Assembly (NCBI RefSeq): GCF_958295425.1
Contig: NC_081140.1
Span: 9,245,698-9,309,697 of the forward strand
Source of the DNA: Solea solea
Lineage: Eukaryota > Chordata > Actinopteri > Pleuronectiformes > Soleidae
DNA length: 64,000 nt
Reading direction: 5' to 3'
This document shows, in pieces, positions 47,488-58,000 of this stretch (the first letter of the stretch is position 1; every line of letters begins with the position of its first letter). The position numbers and the translations under genes were made by a program. The notes beneath the pieces were generated by a model. That model saw nothing but the letters and a program-made list of their open reading frames with translations, was not told the origin of the DNA and did no database searches.

Positions 47488-49062
47488 GTCTGTGAATCTA
47501 GGACCTATAAGCTCCATAACCAAAAGTTCTTCATAAAAAAACATGATGATGATGTTTGTTATTATTTTTTTTAGCCTCTACCATAACATGGCAAAGGAGA
47601 AGGATACTGAGAACATCCTCATCTCTCCAGTTGTGGTGGCCTCCTCTCTGGGCTTGGTAGCTCTTGGTGGAAAGGCCTCCACTGCTTCTCAGGTCAAAAC
47701 TGTCCTCAGTGCTGACAGACTGAAGGACGAGCATCTGCACACAGGATTGTCTGAGCTCCTCTCTGAGGTAAGAACACCAAAATAAATATAGTACAATAAC
47801 CGCATCTTCAATAACCCTCCCAAAAAATAGAAAGTTTAATGATGAGTTGTTGTGTCTTCCCAGGTGACCGATGCAAAGACTCGCAACACTACCTGGAAGA
47901 TCAACAACCGGCTCTATGGCCCCAGTTCTGTTTCCTTTGCTGACGATTTTGTGAAAAACAGCAAGAAGCACTACAACTACGACCATTCAAAAATTAACCT
48001 GCGGGACAAAAGGAGTGCTGTAAACTCCATCAATGAATGGGCAGCAAAGTCAACAGGTGGTAAACTTCCTGAAATCACCAAGGATGTGGAGAACCCAGAT
48101 GGAGCCACCATTGTCAACGCCATGTTTTTTAAGCGTAAGTTTAAATAGATTGGTAATTTTTCCTGTTTCTGCCTATGACTGAATCAGAGGTGTAACGTAA
48201 TCTTTCATCTTTGCCTACAGCTCACTGGGATGAAAAGTTCCATGAAAAAATGGTGGACAACCGTGGGTTCCTGGTGACTCGCTCATTCACTGTTGGAATT
48301 CCCATGATGCATCGTACAGGTAACGTCCTGCTTCTTCCCTGTACATTTCATTGTTTTCAAAACATGCCTGTCTGGGTAAAAATACAGATGTGATATCTGA
48401 TTTGCCTGACTGCCCTGCACAGGTCTGTATGACTTCTACGATGACACAGAGAACCGCATCTATGTGCTGAACATGCCTCTTGGTCAGAAGCAGGCCTCCA
48501 TGTTCTTCATCATGCCCTACCACCTGGAGCCCCTGGACCGCTTGGAGAAACTCCTGACCAGAAAACAGGTGGACACCTGGCTCAGCAAGATGGAGAACAG
48601 AGCTGTGGCCATCTCTCTCCCCAAAGTGTCTTTGGAAGTTAGCCACAATCTGCAGGTAAATGGTGGAAATTTGGTGTTCAATAGATCACCCAAACATAGA
48701 TATATGCAGACATCAACTGAACCCTGTTTGTTGAGCAAATCTGTCCTCTCCTTCTCTAGAAACACCTGGCTGAGCTTGGTCTCACTGAAGCTGTGGACAA
48801 AGCCAAGGCTGACCTGTCCAACATCTCTGGAAAGAAGGACCTGTACCTCTCCAATGTCTTCCACGCATCAGCCATGGAGCTGGACGTTGCAGGAAATCCT
48901 TTTGACACCAGCATCTTCAGCAGCGAGAAGCTGAGGAACCCCAAACTTTTCTATGTAGATCACCCCTTCATTTTTCTGGTAAAGGACAACAAGACCAACT
49001 CTGTCCTGTATATTGGCAGAGTGGTTAGACCTAAAGGAGATAAGATGCGTGATGAGCTATAA
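47369..49062 (+). CDS. serpinh1: Serpin H1 / HSP47, collagen-specific ER chaperone
   Basis: Binds folded procollagen triple helices in the ER and prevents their aggregation. Six coding exons give 405 residues, close to the family length. The start ATG at 47369 opens a signal peptide ([18 protein letters not shown]), and the protein ends with the ER-retrieval signal RDEL. The serpin fold is clear from [20 protein letters not shown] through [25 protein letters not shown], the tail [20 protein letters not shown] and GRVVRP. The collagen-contact residues of HSP47 are present: Arg226 in MMHRTG, Leu368, Tyr370 and Asp372 in LFYVDHPF. As in other HSP47s the reactive loop is non-inhibitory. Sequons include NTT, NIS and NKT. 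The heat-shock elements upstream predict stress induction. Closest in wording to the zebrafish serpinh1b product as I remember it. Confidence 0.97.
47575..47767 (+). CDS. serpinh1: serpinh1 coding exon 2
   Basis: Residues 41-104, [20 protein letters not shown] onward to LSELLSE. Poly-pyrimidine acceptor TTTTTTTAG, donor GTAAGA. Confidence 0.95.
47864..48134 (+). CDS. serpinh1: serpinh1 coding exon 3
   Basis: Residues 105-194, including [20 protein letters not shown] and ending NAMFFK, the conserved serpin core strand. Donor GTAAGT, phase 1. Confidence 0.96.
48221..48319 (+). CDS. serpinh1: serpinh1 coding exon 4
   Basis: Residues 196-227, [20 protein letters not shown] to MMHRT. It carries Arg226, equivalent to the Arg that salt-bridges to Asp372 and contacts collagen. 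Donor GTAACG. Confidence 0.95.
48423..48655 (+). CDS. serpinh1: serpinh1 coding exon 5
   Basis: Residues 229-305, [20 protein letters not shown] onward through [20 protein letters not shown] to EVSHNLQ. Phase 0 end, donor GTAAAT. Confidence 0.95.
48760..49062 (+). CDS. serpinh1: serpinh1 final coding exon
   Basis: Residues 306-405 and stop TAA. It holds the non-inhibitory reactive-loop region, LFYVDHPF and the terminal RDEL. Acceptor TCTCTAG. Confidence 0.96.
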   Translation, partial: KHLAELGLTEAVDKAKADLSNISGKKDLYLSNVFHASAMELDVAGNPFDTSIFSSEKLRNPKLFYVDHPFIFLVKDNKTNSVLYIGRVVRPKGDKMRDEL

Positions 49063-49149
49063 TGTAATTAATGAACCATGTCAGGTAGCTTTTGTGAAAC
49101 TATGTCAGGACCTTTTGTGTGTGTAACTGTTACCTCATGAACACATTCC

Positions 49150-49155
49150 AATAAA
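49150..49155 (+). terminator. serpinh1: serpinh1 polyadenylation signal
   Basis: AATAAA 88 bases after the stop codon, followed by a GT-containing stretch. It predicts a short 3' UTR ending near 49170-49180. Confidence 0.75.
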
Positions 49156-49179
49156 CAATCTGTGGAATGAATACCTGAG

Positions 49180-51164
49180 CTTACTACTCTTAGACACATC
49201 AGTCCTTCCCAGGGAACAGTTAAGTGTCAGTGTCAAGCCACTTGGATTGAACAATGTTTTTAATTAAACCTTAAAACACCAATGTGTGCCTTCCAAAATT
49301 CCTATACAAAAAAAAACAACAACAGCTGACATAGCAGACAGCATGCTTATATTAAGTATGAGCTCCTCTCCTTTACATCCTAATTTTGGCAGTTTGGTCA
49401 CAACCCACATGTGTTTTTCTTGCATTATCTTTAATGTTTAAAGAAATATAATATCTATGCACCAGCTTGTTTTGCTCGCTCTGTCTCACCCTTCCCCTTG
49501 TTTTGTCTCCAGTCTGCCGTGCACTGAATTGCCCCCCTGCAAGAGCAGCACTTGCAGTGGAAAGGTGGCAAATGCCTGATGCTTAATTTATGTTCCCCTG
49601 TACTGTGCCATTGTGTTGCTGCAGGTATTTTCCATAAACATGTTGTTGGAGCTGTGTCATTATGTAATAATGTCTTCATTTTTCAATATAAATAAAGGGT
49701 TTCCTATATTGACAAAGCATCATTGGAGCAAAAAAAAAACACAGACAGAGAGGAATGTGAGCATGCTAGAGTTAACATCTCAAAGAAAAAGGGATAACAA
49801 TCTTTCCAGTTGACTGAAGGTCAAACAAACCTGCAGGTCTGGAATGCAGGGCTGTAACAATGGCTGCCCTTTTCTCCCAACGCTAATCTGCCATAGGTTG
49901 CATTCAGAAAAAGGTTAAATTCTCTAACCGTAGCCTAAATAATATATCAGTGGGATTATTGTTGAGATACAGCAACCAGAAAAACAAACTCACGGTGAAT
50001 GGGAAATATATGAAATAGACTGAGCTACACATCAACGGCAGGTGCGATTTATTATTGTATTATCATTACCTTAATATCGTGAAAATAAGTCAAAGCTTGT
50101 GAGTAGATGGAAAATGCTCAATGTCTCTAAAATGATCCAACGATACGCAGGCCAGCGTCAGTGCTATAACACCAACCTCTGGTTGTGAAGAGTAAAAGGA
50201 CAATAAGGACAAGGAGTAACTTAGAAATTGGTTGTTTTAATTTCTTTATCTTGTCATATACACATTTTAATTAGCAAGACAAAAATAAAACAACATATAC
50301 ATTAAATTACACAATGTCACTTTGCCGTTTCACCCAACATGGATTAAGCTGCTCCTATAGTCAACATTCATGTAAAAAGATGCTTTTGAAATAGACAGTT
50401 ATTGACCGGGTTTGGTTGAAACATATTTGGTGATTAAGTAAAAACCTTCAAAAATGCACTTCTACCAAGTTAAATATTAATATTTAAATGTTTTTGTTTG
50501 TGCTCCCTGGTGTCACCCATACTCAGACATTGGCATTTTTAATCATCTGCAGTGACCATTCAAATTTTATTTCCTCACCCATAAGCACCCAATAATAAAC
50601 TGATGTTCACTGCTTCTTCTTAGCAAATGTAATAAATAATTTGAACACTAGATGGTACTCTTTATTCTGTGCACGGCCTGCACACGCATCATTGTATCTC
50701 AGGGTAAACTAAACTACACCTGAAATTCTTTTTAAATGTACCACAAAAATAAATAAATAAATAATTAATTAAATAAATAAATAATACATTTCAACATAAG
50801 CTGTGTTTCCACTCTCACTGAACATGCAGTTTGCTTAGACATTAACTTAACACTCTACAATGAATTCATAGTCAAGACCTGGTTGAAATATTGATGGTCA
50901 TGAAACATAATTATCTTTTACATGAGTGCCATATCATTCAAACAACCAATTTTGATAATGGGCGCTAATATCAAGGATTATGTCAGTAGAATAAATCCAA
51001 GCAGCATTTGCCTCCATCCTTAATAAGCAAATAACATAATATTCAGTCGTCGCTAAGAAACAGCCTCCCCTTCACAACTCTATGATGAGCTTTCCTGACA
51101 AACTATCCCCAGGGAAGAAAACAAAAACATAACATTTCATTTTGAAATAGGCCTTTGGGGGCGT
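49180..51164. other. serpinh1-cyclase convergent intergenic region
   Basis: Low-complexity AT-rich spacer with an (AAAT)n stretch at 50749-50785. AATAAA sequences on the minus strand near 50048 and 50660 could serve the cyclase transcript. No coding exon seen. Confidence 0.6.
50749..50785. repeat. (AAAT)n microsatellite
   Basis: AAATAAATAAATAAATAATT-type repeats in the spacer. Confidence 0.9.
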
Positions 51165-51608
51165 TCAAAGCTCCGGTCGCTCTGAAATATTTGACCACTC
51201 AGTGGCCAGTGTGTGCAGAGAGGAGTGAATGAGTGCATCCTTCATTAAGGAGTGGATGCAGCCTTCCGTGTGCTTCTCAGCAGCGGACACGTAGGCAGTT
51301 AATGCAGCAGCTCTCATTACATTAGCTCCGTCGTGTTCCGCTGTGCTGGCTGCAGGCAGATTAGCCAGTCGATGGATAATCTTCTTAAACAAGTCTGCAG
51401 TAAGCCACAGTGAGATGTTGGGTGGTGCCTTCTGTCCTCTCTCTGCTCTGCCTCGCTTTTTCTCTGAATGTGTCATACTCCCATCCATTCTTGCTCCCTT
51501 CACATCTTTCCTGCTCTTTAGCTCACTCAGAGCTTTTTGTCCACCTGCCTGTTGGCCTTGCGAAAAAGTGTCTTGATCTCCTCTGTCACCATCTCCTGCC
51601 AGTTGGCC
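51165..51608 (-). other. Long open frame downstream of the cyclase, coding status unknown
   Basis: On the minus strand one frame stays open from the possible acceptor at 51608 to a TGA at 51165, nearly 150 codons. It contains helical, protein-like stretches such as LTADLFKKIIHRLANLP and AALTAYVSAAEKHTEGCIHS. I recognise no family. It could be the last exon of an unseen gene, part of an alternative cyclase transcript read in another frame, or an open 3' UTR in a locally GC-richer stretch. Confidence 0.25.
51527..51608 (-). CDS. Candidate alternative last exon of the guanylyl cyclase
   Basis: A good acceptor (TGTCTTTTTTAG on the minus strand) precedes an 82-nt exon whose phase matches the donor of coding exon 17 exactly. 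Spliced that way it adds GANWQEMVTEEIKTLF then RKANRQVDKKL and a TGA, replacing the usual tail. Both alternative tails are basic and end in KKA or KKL. No transcript evidence is available here, so this is a hypothesis. Confidence 0.35.
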
Positions 51609-51994
51609 CTAAAAAAGACACAGCGTGGAGTTAGGCCCGAAGGTTGTGTTTTACAGAGCCGTTCAATTTTAAGCAGAACTAGGATGCAAACACATGGGGA
51701 AAAAAAAACCAATCAAGCAATGAAACCACCACAACACAAAAATGCAGCGACAACAAGTAAATCAAAGCAAATGACACAAACACAGAGGGCTTTCCCAAAT
51801 CTGCTTAAGATGATGTGGAAGGTGATAAGATCAAGAGATTAATGAGACTAGTGAATCACAAGGTTCACAGCTGCATGCGTCTGCACAGACACGGAGGTTC
51901 ACGTTAAGCTGACACAATGCCACAATAACATTTCTGCAACACAACACCAGCTGGCATGCAGGTCTCTACCTCCGGTGTACGGACTTAAAAAAGG

Positions 51995-52067
51995 TCAAGC
52001 CTTTTTCTCAGCTTTCTTTCTCTTGTATGCAGCTATATCTTCCGGGTTCAGCCCATGATTGTCGACC
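51995..52067 (-). CDS. Cyclase coding exon 18 (usual C-terminal tail)
   Basis: Residues 1079-1101, [15 protein letters not shown] then RKKAEKKA and TGA. HGLxPxxIAA matches the tail of GC-F, so this is the conserved terminal exon. Acceptor ACTTCAG. Confidence 0.88.
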
Positions 52068-55000
52068 CTGAAGTAACGTGGATAGTTCAGTGTTTATCAG
52101 TCACAGGTTAATGGCATACATGCAACTTTAGATCAGATGAGACATGAGCCAAACGTTTGCTCTTTCTATGGTGATTTCAGGACTTTGTTACAAAGAGTAT
52201 CTTATCTTTTTAAACTGTTATGGGACAGTTAAGTTGCTTTAAAGTGTGGTTGTATGACGTCTTCTGTTTCCATAAATCAGCCTGGTACCTTGTTCTCATT
52301 GATAACATGGCTGCCAGCAGGCTAAAACACATGTTAGAATATGTCAGTATCACACAAAATATTTGATTCATACTGATGGAGGCAGCAGTAGATTGCCAAC
52401 TGCTGTTTGCAGTCAGTGATGTAATATTGCTGATATTCTCTATGTACTGTGAAGTAAGTCGTTTCCAGTTGAAATAGGTTGTCTAACAGTAAAATAAAAT
52501 GGCAAACTTATGCATAAGGTATCACAGACAGGTCACACAGGTGTAGATTTGTTTTGTGGCAGCAAACTTTCCAGAGAGAGTGAGTGGTTGGGTAACAGGC
52601 TGGTTCACAGAAACAGCAGCGTGCTTACTCAGTGTTAACACCTCATAACAACCACACTTCAAAAAAACCTGTACTCTTTAATAATGCAATCTGAAAAAAA
52701 ACCCAGTGAGTCAAAGCTCTTACCCTGCTTTGATCTCTGGTGGTTTTGGCAAAGGCTTTTCAAAGTTTGCTTTTCCCACAAGCCAGTACGTCTCTTCAAT
52801 ACCTTTACCCTGCAAGGACAAAAGTCATGGATTAGTAGAGGGTGAAAAAGTCTTATCTAGAATATGTGTGCGTGTCAGATTCCAACAGACTACTGTTACC
52901 TTCAGCTCAGTCTTGCCTCTGACTTCTATTTCATAGCCTTCGTTAAGAGAGTGGAGGATCTTTACCGTGCTATTATTCACATGGATTCTATAAGCTGAGG
53001 AGAGAAGAGGATTTGACTAAAAACACATGACACAATATGACCAAAACAGTGGGACACATGGTCATGTTACTCACGCAGCCCTGTGGATTCCATACGAGAG
53101 GCAGTGTTGACAGTGTCCCCAAAAAGGCAGTAGCGAGGCATAGTCAGACCCACCACACCAGCAACACACGACCCTGCAAACACATTCAGAAAAAAAACTC
53201 AAAGTCATTCTCTGATTTGACAGTGTTATGTATGATTCCCTGCCTGTATTTCATGTATTGTATACATTTGTGTTGCAGCTGTAGTGCTAGTTAAAATGGG
53301 TCAAACATCAGTAACTTCTCCTCAACCAGAGAAGAGAGTCAATGACTGGTGTTACGTCCAGGCCTCACAACATGAGTAAGGAAACTCCCTTTTCCCAACT
53401 CCCAGGAAACCGCCAGCAACAAACTAAACAAACCATTTTAAGCTCTCAGGATCCAACGAGACTCTCACACATGTGTCACTCGCTCAAACATGCACACACC
53501 TGCAGCCCATCTCACATCTCACAACACTGACTTTGCACAGGACTCACCTGAGTGGATTCCTATTCGTATCCTGACGGGCACGTCTGGCATGTGCCGCATA
53601 TGGAAGGAACCCACTGAGCTGAGGATGTTCAGGGACATGTTGGCGATCTCAGCCGCGTGCTTGTTACCGTTTCTCTTTGGCAGACCTGATGCCACCATGT
53701 AAGCGTCCCCGATGGTCTCCACCTGGACGATGTCAACACATTTACTGAATTACAACATTTAAATGTGAAAATGGTGCATATGCCACCATGTCCAACTTCT
53801 CGCAGTACTTCAAACACATGCATAGAGGAGAAGTTTATGAGGATGAAAATAAGACTGTGTCTGCGGACCTTGTAGACATCATGGTTTCTGAGCACGGCAT
53901 CAAACAGAGTGTAGAGGTCATTGAGGAGGTCGACCACTTCGATTGGGTCACTCAGGGACGAGATGGTGGTAAATCCTACAATGTCACTAAAGTAGATTGT
54001 CACCTGGTCAAAGTATTCTGGCTCCACTGTGGTGCCAGTCTTCAAAGCTTCAGCCACAGAGCTGAGGACAAAGAGGCACAAGGAGGGCGTGAGGTAATCA
54101 GGTTGTAAACGGCACATTTATTTCCTACTTTTACAGACTGTTTGACAATGAGTGAGCTAACTCACGGTGGAAGCATCTCAGACAGCAATTTCTCTGTCCT
54201 CTGCTTTTCCACTTCCAGCTCCTCTGTTCTCTCTCTAATCAGGTCCTCCAGGTTGGAGCTGTACTGCTCCAGCATCCTCAGCATGGAGTCAATAATGTTG
54301 GTCTTTTTGCCCTTGTTGATGATTTTGAACTAGTGAAAAATAAACAACAGAAGTATTGCAAACAAAATGATACATATTAAGTCAGAGTTTTATTAAACTG
54401 AGCTATTTATTGCACAGCTTGGAGCAACGAGGATAGCAGTGTGTCTCTAAAATTACCCGGTCAAAGATCTCATCAAAGTTGGGTCTGCGGTCAGGCAGTT
54501 CACTCCAGCACTGCTTCATCAACTGAATACACTCCAGCGGAGCCTGGTCTGGAGCCACGGTGGGTCGGCACATTGGAGGAGGCTTCTTCACCTTGCGGAT
54601 AATCTCTGGTGAGGAGATATTGGAAATGGGACACGTAAATTAACAGTCACAACAAAATATGCAGGAACTGTAACTGTAGAAATGTAAAAACAATATCACA
54701 AGCAGTAAAAAAATAGCAAAGATTGTAGACTGCAGATTTAATTGGATGCTGGGTTTCGGATTTGAGCGGAGAAAGGATTATTAACCATAAACCAGATGTT
54801 TGAATGATTAAGTCTTGAGTCGTTTCAGCAAATACTAGATAAATATGGCTTGCCCTATAAGGATATTTACTGGGATTACATAATGTCATAAAACAACCAC
54901 CCACACATTTTCTGATCAGAACAGTGAGAGAAAAATAGTGTCAAATATATAAACACACTTTTCAGAGAAGTCTTAAGTTATAAAAGAAAGTTACATAAAA

Positions 55001-58000
55001 TTACAAATATTCAAATATGGAAGGAATTTAATTGGAAACAAAAAATAGATAGAAACACATTTACTGTATGCTGGAGAAATTGTTAACAGATTGGAGACCA
55101 TTTTGGCAGGCGATTCAAGCATAAAGTTGCACTCTGCTTCAACGGCACTTAACAAATTGTATTAATTACATTTATCCGTTATAATTAACCAGGAGTTAGC
55201 GGTGCATTTTTGATTATTGTAAGGGAATTCATGATAAATGAATTATCCTTCTTACAGAGGGAAGGACACTATCCATGTTTTCTGTAGCCTGTACACTTGC
55301 CCGTTTTGGGTTAAAGTCACAGAGTCAAACCATTCTAAATGTTGACTTAACCACTGGACCCATTATATTATATATAATTGGGGGTAATATAAGAAAGAGG
55401 AAAATTCTAAATTCACATAATCTCTTTGTGTTCAACCCCCCAGCTTTCACCAATGGTGAGAGAGACCAAACATGTCTAACAGCAACACCTAAAATAAATA
55501 TCAATTCATTTTTGGATTTACGGGCTCCTGTCATTGCTTACTTTGTCAAAAAGATAAGGACGAACATTCAAAAGACCTGTAGCTCCTCCTTTGGGGTGGA
55601 CTCATGTAATGTAATGTAATGTAATGTGATGTAACTCATAGAGTACCTTCAGGTGGCAGACCCAGCATGCAGTAGGGCGGCCCTCTGACAACCACTTCTT
55701 GGAGGATAATTGAAAAGCTGTACACATCTCCCTTGTAGGTCCCTTTACGTGAGTTTGCCACATCCCTCAGCAATTCCGGAGGTGTCCAAAACTGATCTGA
55801 GTGGAGTAAAAGAAATAATTTACCATCAGCCAATGGTAGTGAACTTTTACGACCTTGTGTGTGCACACAACACTGGAAACTACCAGTAAAAAAACACTAT
55901 GGTGGCATTTTTGTAGTAGTGTGTTATACATAGAATTGTTAGAATGAAGCTCCTGTTCATACCTTCAGGTGGGACCTCCTCTATCGGTGCTTTCTGAGTG
56001 TCCAGCAGCTCGTTAAAGCCATAGTCCGTTATCTTAAGGACAAAACGTCCGTCTACCACACAGTTACGAGATTTTAGTCTGCCGTGGGCGAAATCTCTGT
56101 GGTGAAGGTATTTCATTCCCTGTAAGCAAAACACATTCAACTCATAAAAGGGTCAGAGGTCAACTCAGGTAAAAGTCACATTTGAAAATGATTATATTCA
56201 TGTCTACCTTGATGAGGTCAAGAAGCAGGGAGGACTTGAACATCCAGTCTAATTTCACATCCTCGTTCCTCAGCAGGTCCTGCAGACTGCCACGCGAGCA
56301 GTGCTCGGTCACCACAGCAAACATGGAGCAGTCCAAGAAGAAGCCCAGGAAAGGATTGACATTCTCGTTTCTCAGGTCTTTCATCTGGGACAGCAGCACG
56401 TCGTTGGTTCATGTGAGGACAGGAGGAGAGCAGGCATGTTAAGATAACCAGAACAGCACTTAACACCACAGTGTTTAGCTTTCAGCTGTTTTATATGAAG
56501 TAGTATAAAAACTGTGTTAGATGTTTGAGAAAGCTCGTAGCGCAATTAGAGTTGAAATACAATCTCCACACAAGCAAAGAAATGCTGCTCTACCTTTGTG
56601 AAAATCTTTGTGGTGCTCTGCTTCACCTCCTTGAACTGACCCGTCTCAAATTTCTTCAGCCAAACCCAGTCACCCTGGAAGAGGAGCCACATGGTAACAG
56701 AGGGATACATGTTTATTTCATCACAAAACATATTACAGTAGTAGGATTAGTGATGTTTTCCCTTCTGATTTTGAAACGTTCCATTATGATCCCTTTGTGA
56801 TTATGCACAGATCCCAAAACATAACCGTCTTCATCAGCTTGACCTACCTCATACACGGCTACATTGGTGGTTTCGTGAGTTGCTGTCTGCATGCTGTTGA
56901 CAGAGTGCGAGTGGTCTGCGGATTTCTCCTCCAGAGCACTCTTAGACTCGCTCAGATCCTCCAGAGTGATTTTCTGCGGGGAAATCAAAACACCAATATT
57001 TCACTTGTGTCCTGTGAAGGTTTGACAATCATGGTTGGGGCACAATGGCACCATTTACCTTCCTGCTAAGCTGGGGGTTGATGAAAGTCAGATCCTCCAA
57101 GGTAAGCAAGATCCTATTGGGACCTTTGACCAGTTGGATTTGTTGGAGTCGCCTCCTGTTGAAGAGATTTACAAAACACAATGAAGTCAGCTTTAGGGTT
57201 TTCTAAAAGTGTCGGAAATCATCTCTTGTGGGTAAAGATAATTTATGAAAGAGAAGCTCTCATCTTTAATGAATAAATATAAGTCTGATCTTAGCATATC
57301 ATAGTAGTTTTGATTTCAGTAAAGCTTTTACTTTTAGAATAATTATTTGTAATATTGCAACTGTAGTGATTGAAGGACTGCAGATGGCATGCAGAAGACA
57401 TTTTAAGGACATTTCCAAAAGGCTACTTTGACACATTACCTATTGGACCTCTAGGTAATGTAATCACTTTTGTCTTTTCAACCTAGTATCGAGAATGCAT
57501 TAAACATTAACTGGAATGTTGGACATTCCCTTCAATCTTTTCTTGTGTTTTTACACAGAAAACGTATACATCACAGCATCCAAAGTTCAAGAAACAATTT
57601 ACAGGCTGTACCTGATAAAGAAACTTAAAGTGAGCCCTCCTACAGCCACAGTCAAGATGACACCCAGCACCACGATGATATAGGTGACCTCCACGCCTGA
57701 GGAAATGTGGGGTGAGAAAGAATTTAGGAAACAGGAGGAACAAGCCGCTAAACACATCCATACAAACACATAAGCACACATTCAAACCTCAACTGTCTTA
57801 CCTCCGGTGCAAATGGCGTTCTTATCAAACCAGCATTTGGAATCAGATGGTGGAGGGGATCCTCCTGGAAAATTGATTGACCTTCCCGCGAAACTAAGCT
57901 TTCCAGAAACTATATCCACGTTGTATGTCTGGTACAACTGACTTCCACTGTTGTCCGTGTCCAGGATGACATAGTTGGTCTTGACTGCCCCAGCAGTGTC

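Noticed and set aside
48287..48864. Minus-strand frames of 119 and 115 residues
   Set aside because: They are antisense shadows of the serpinh1 exons.
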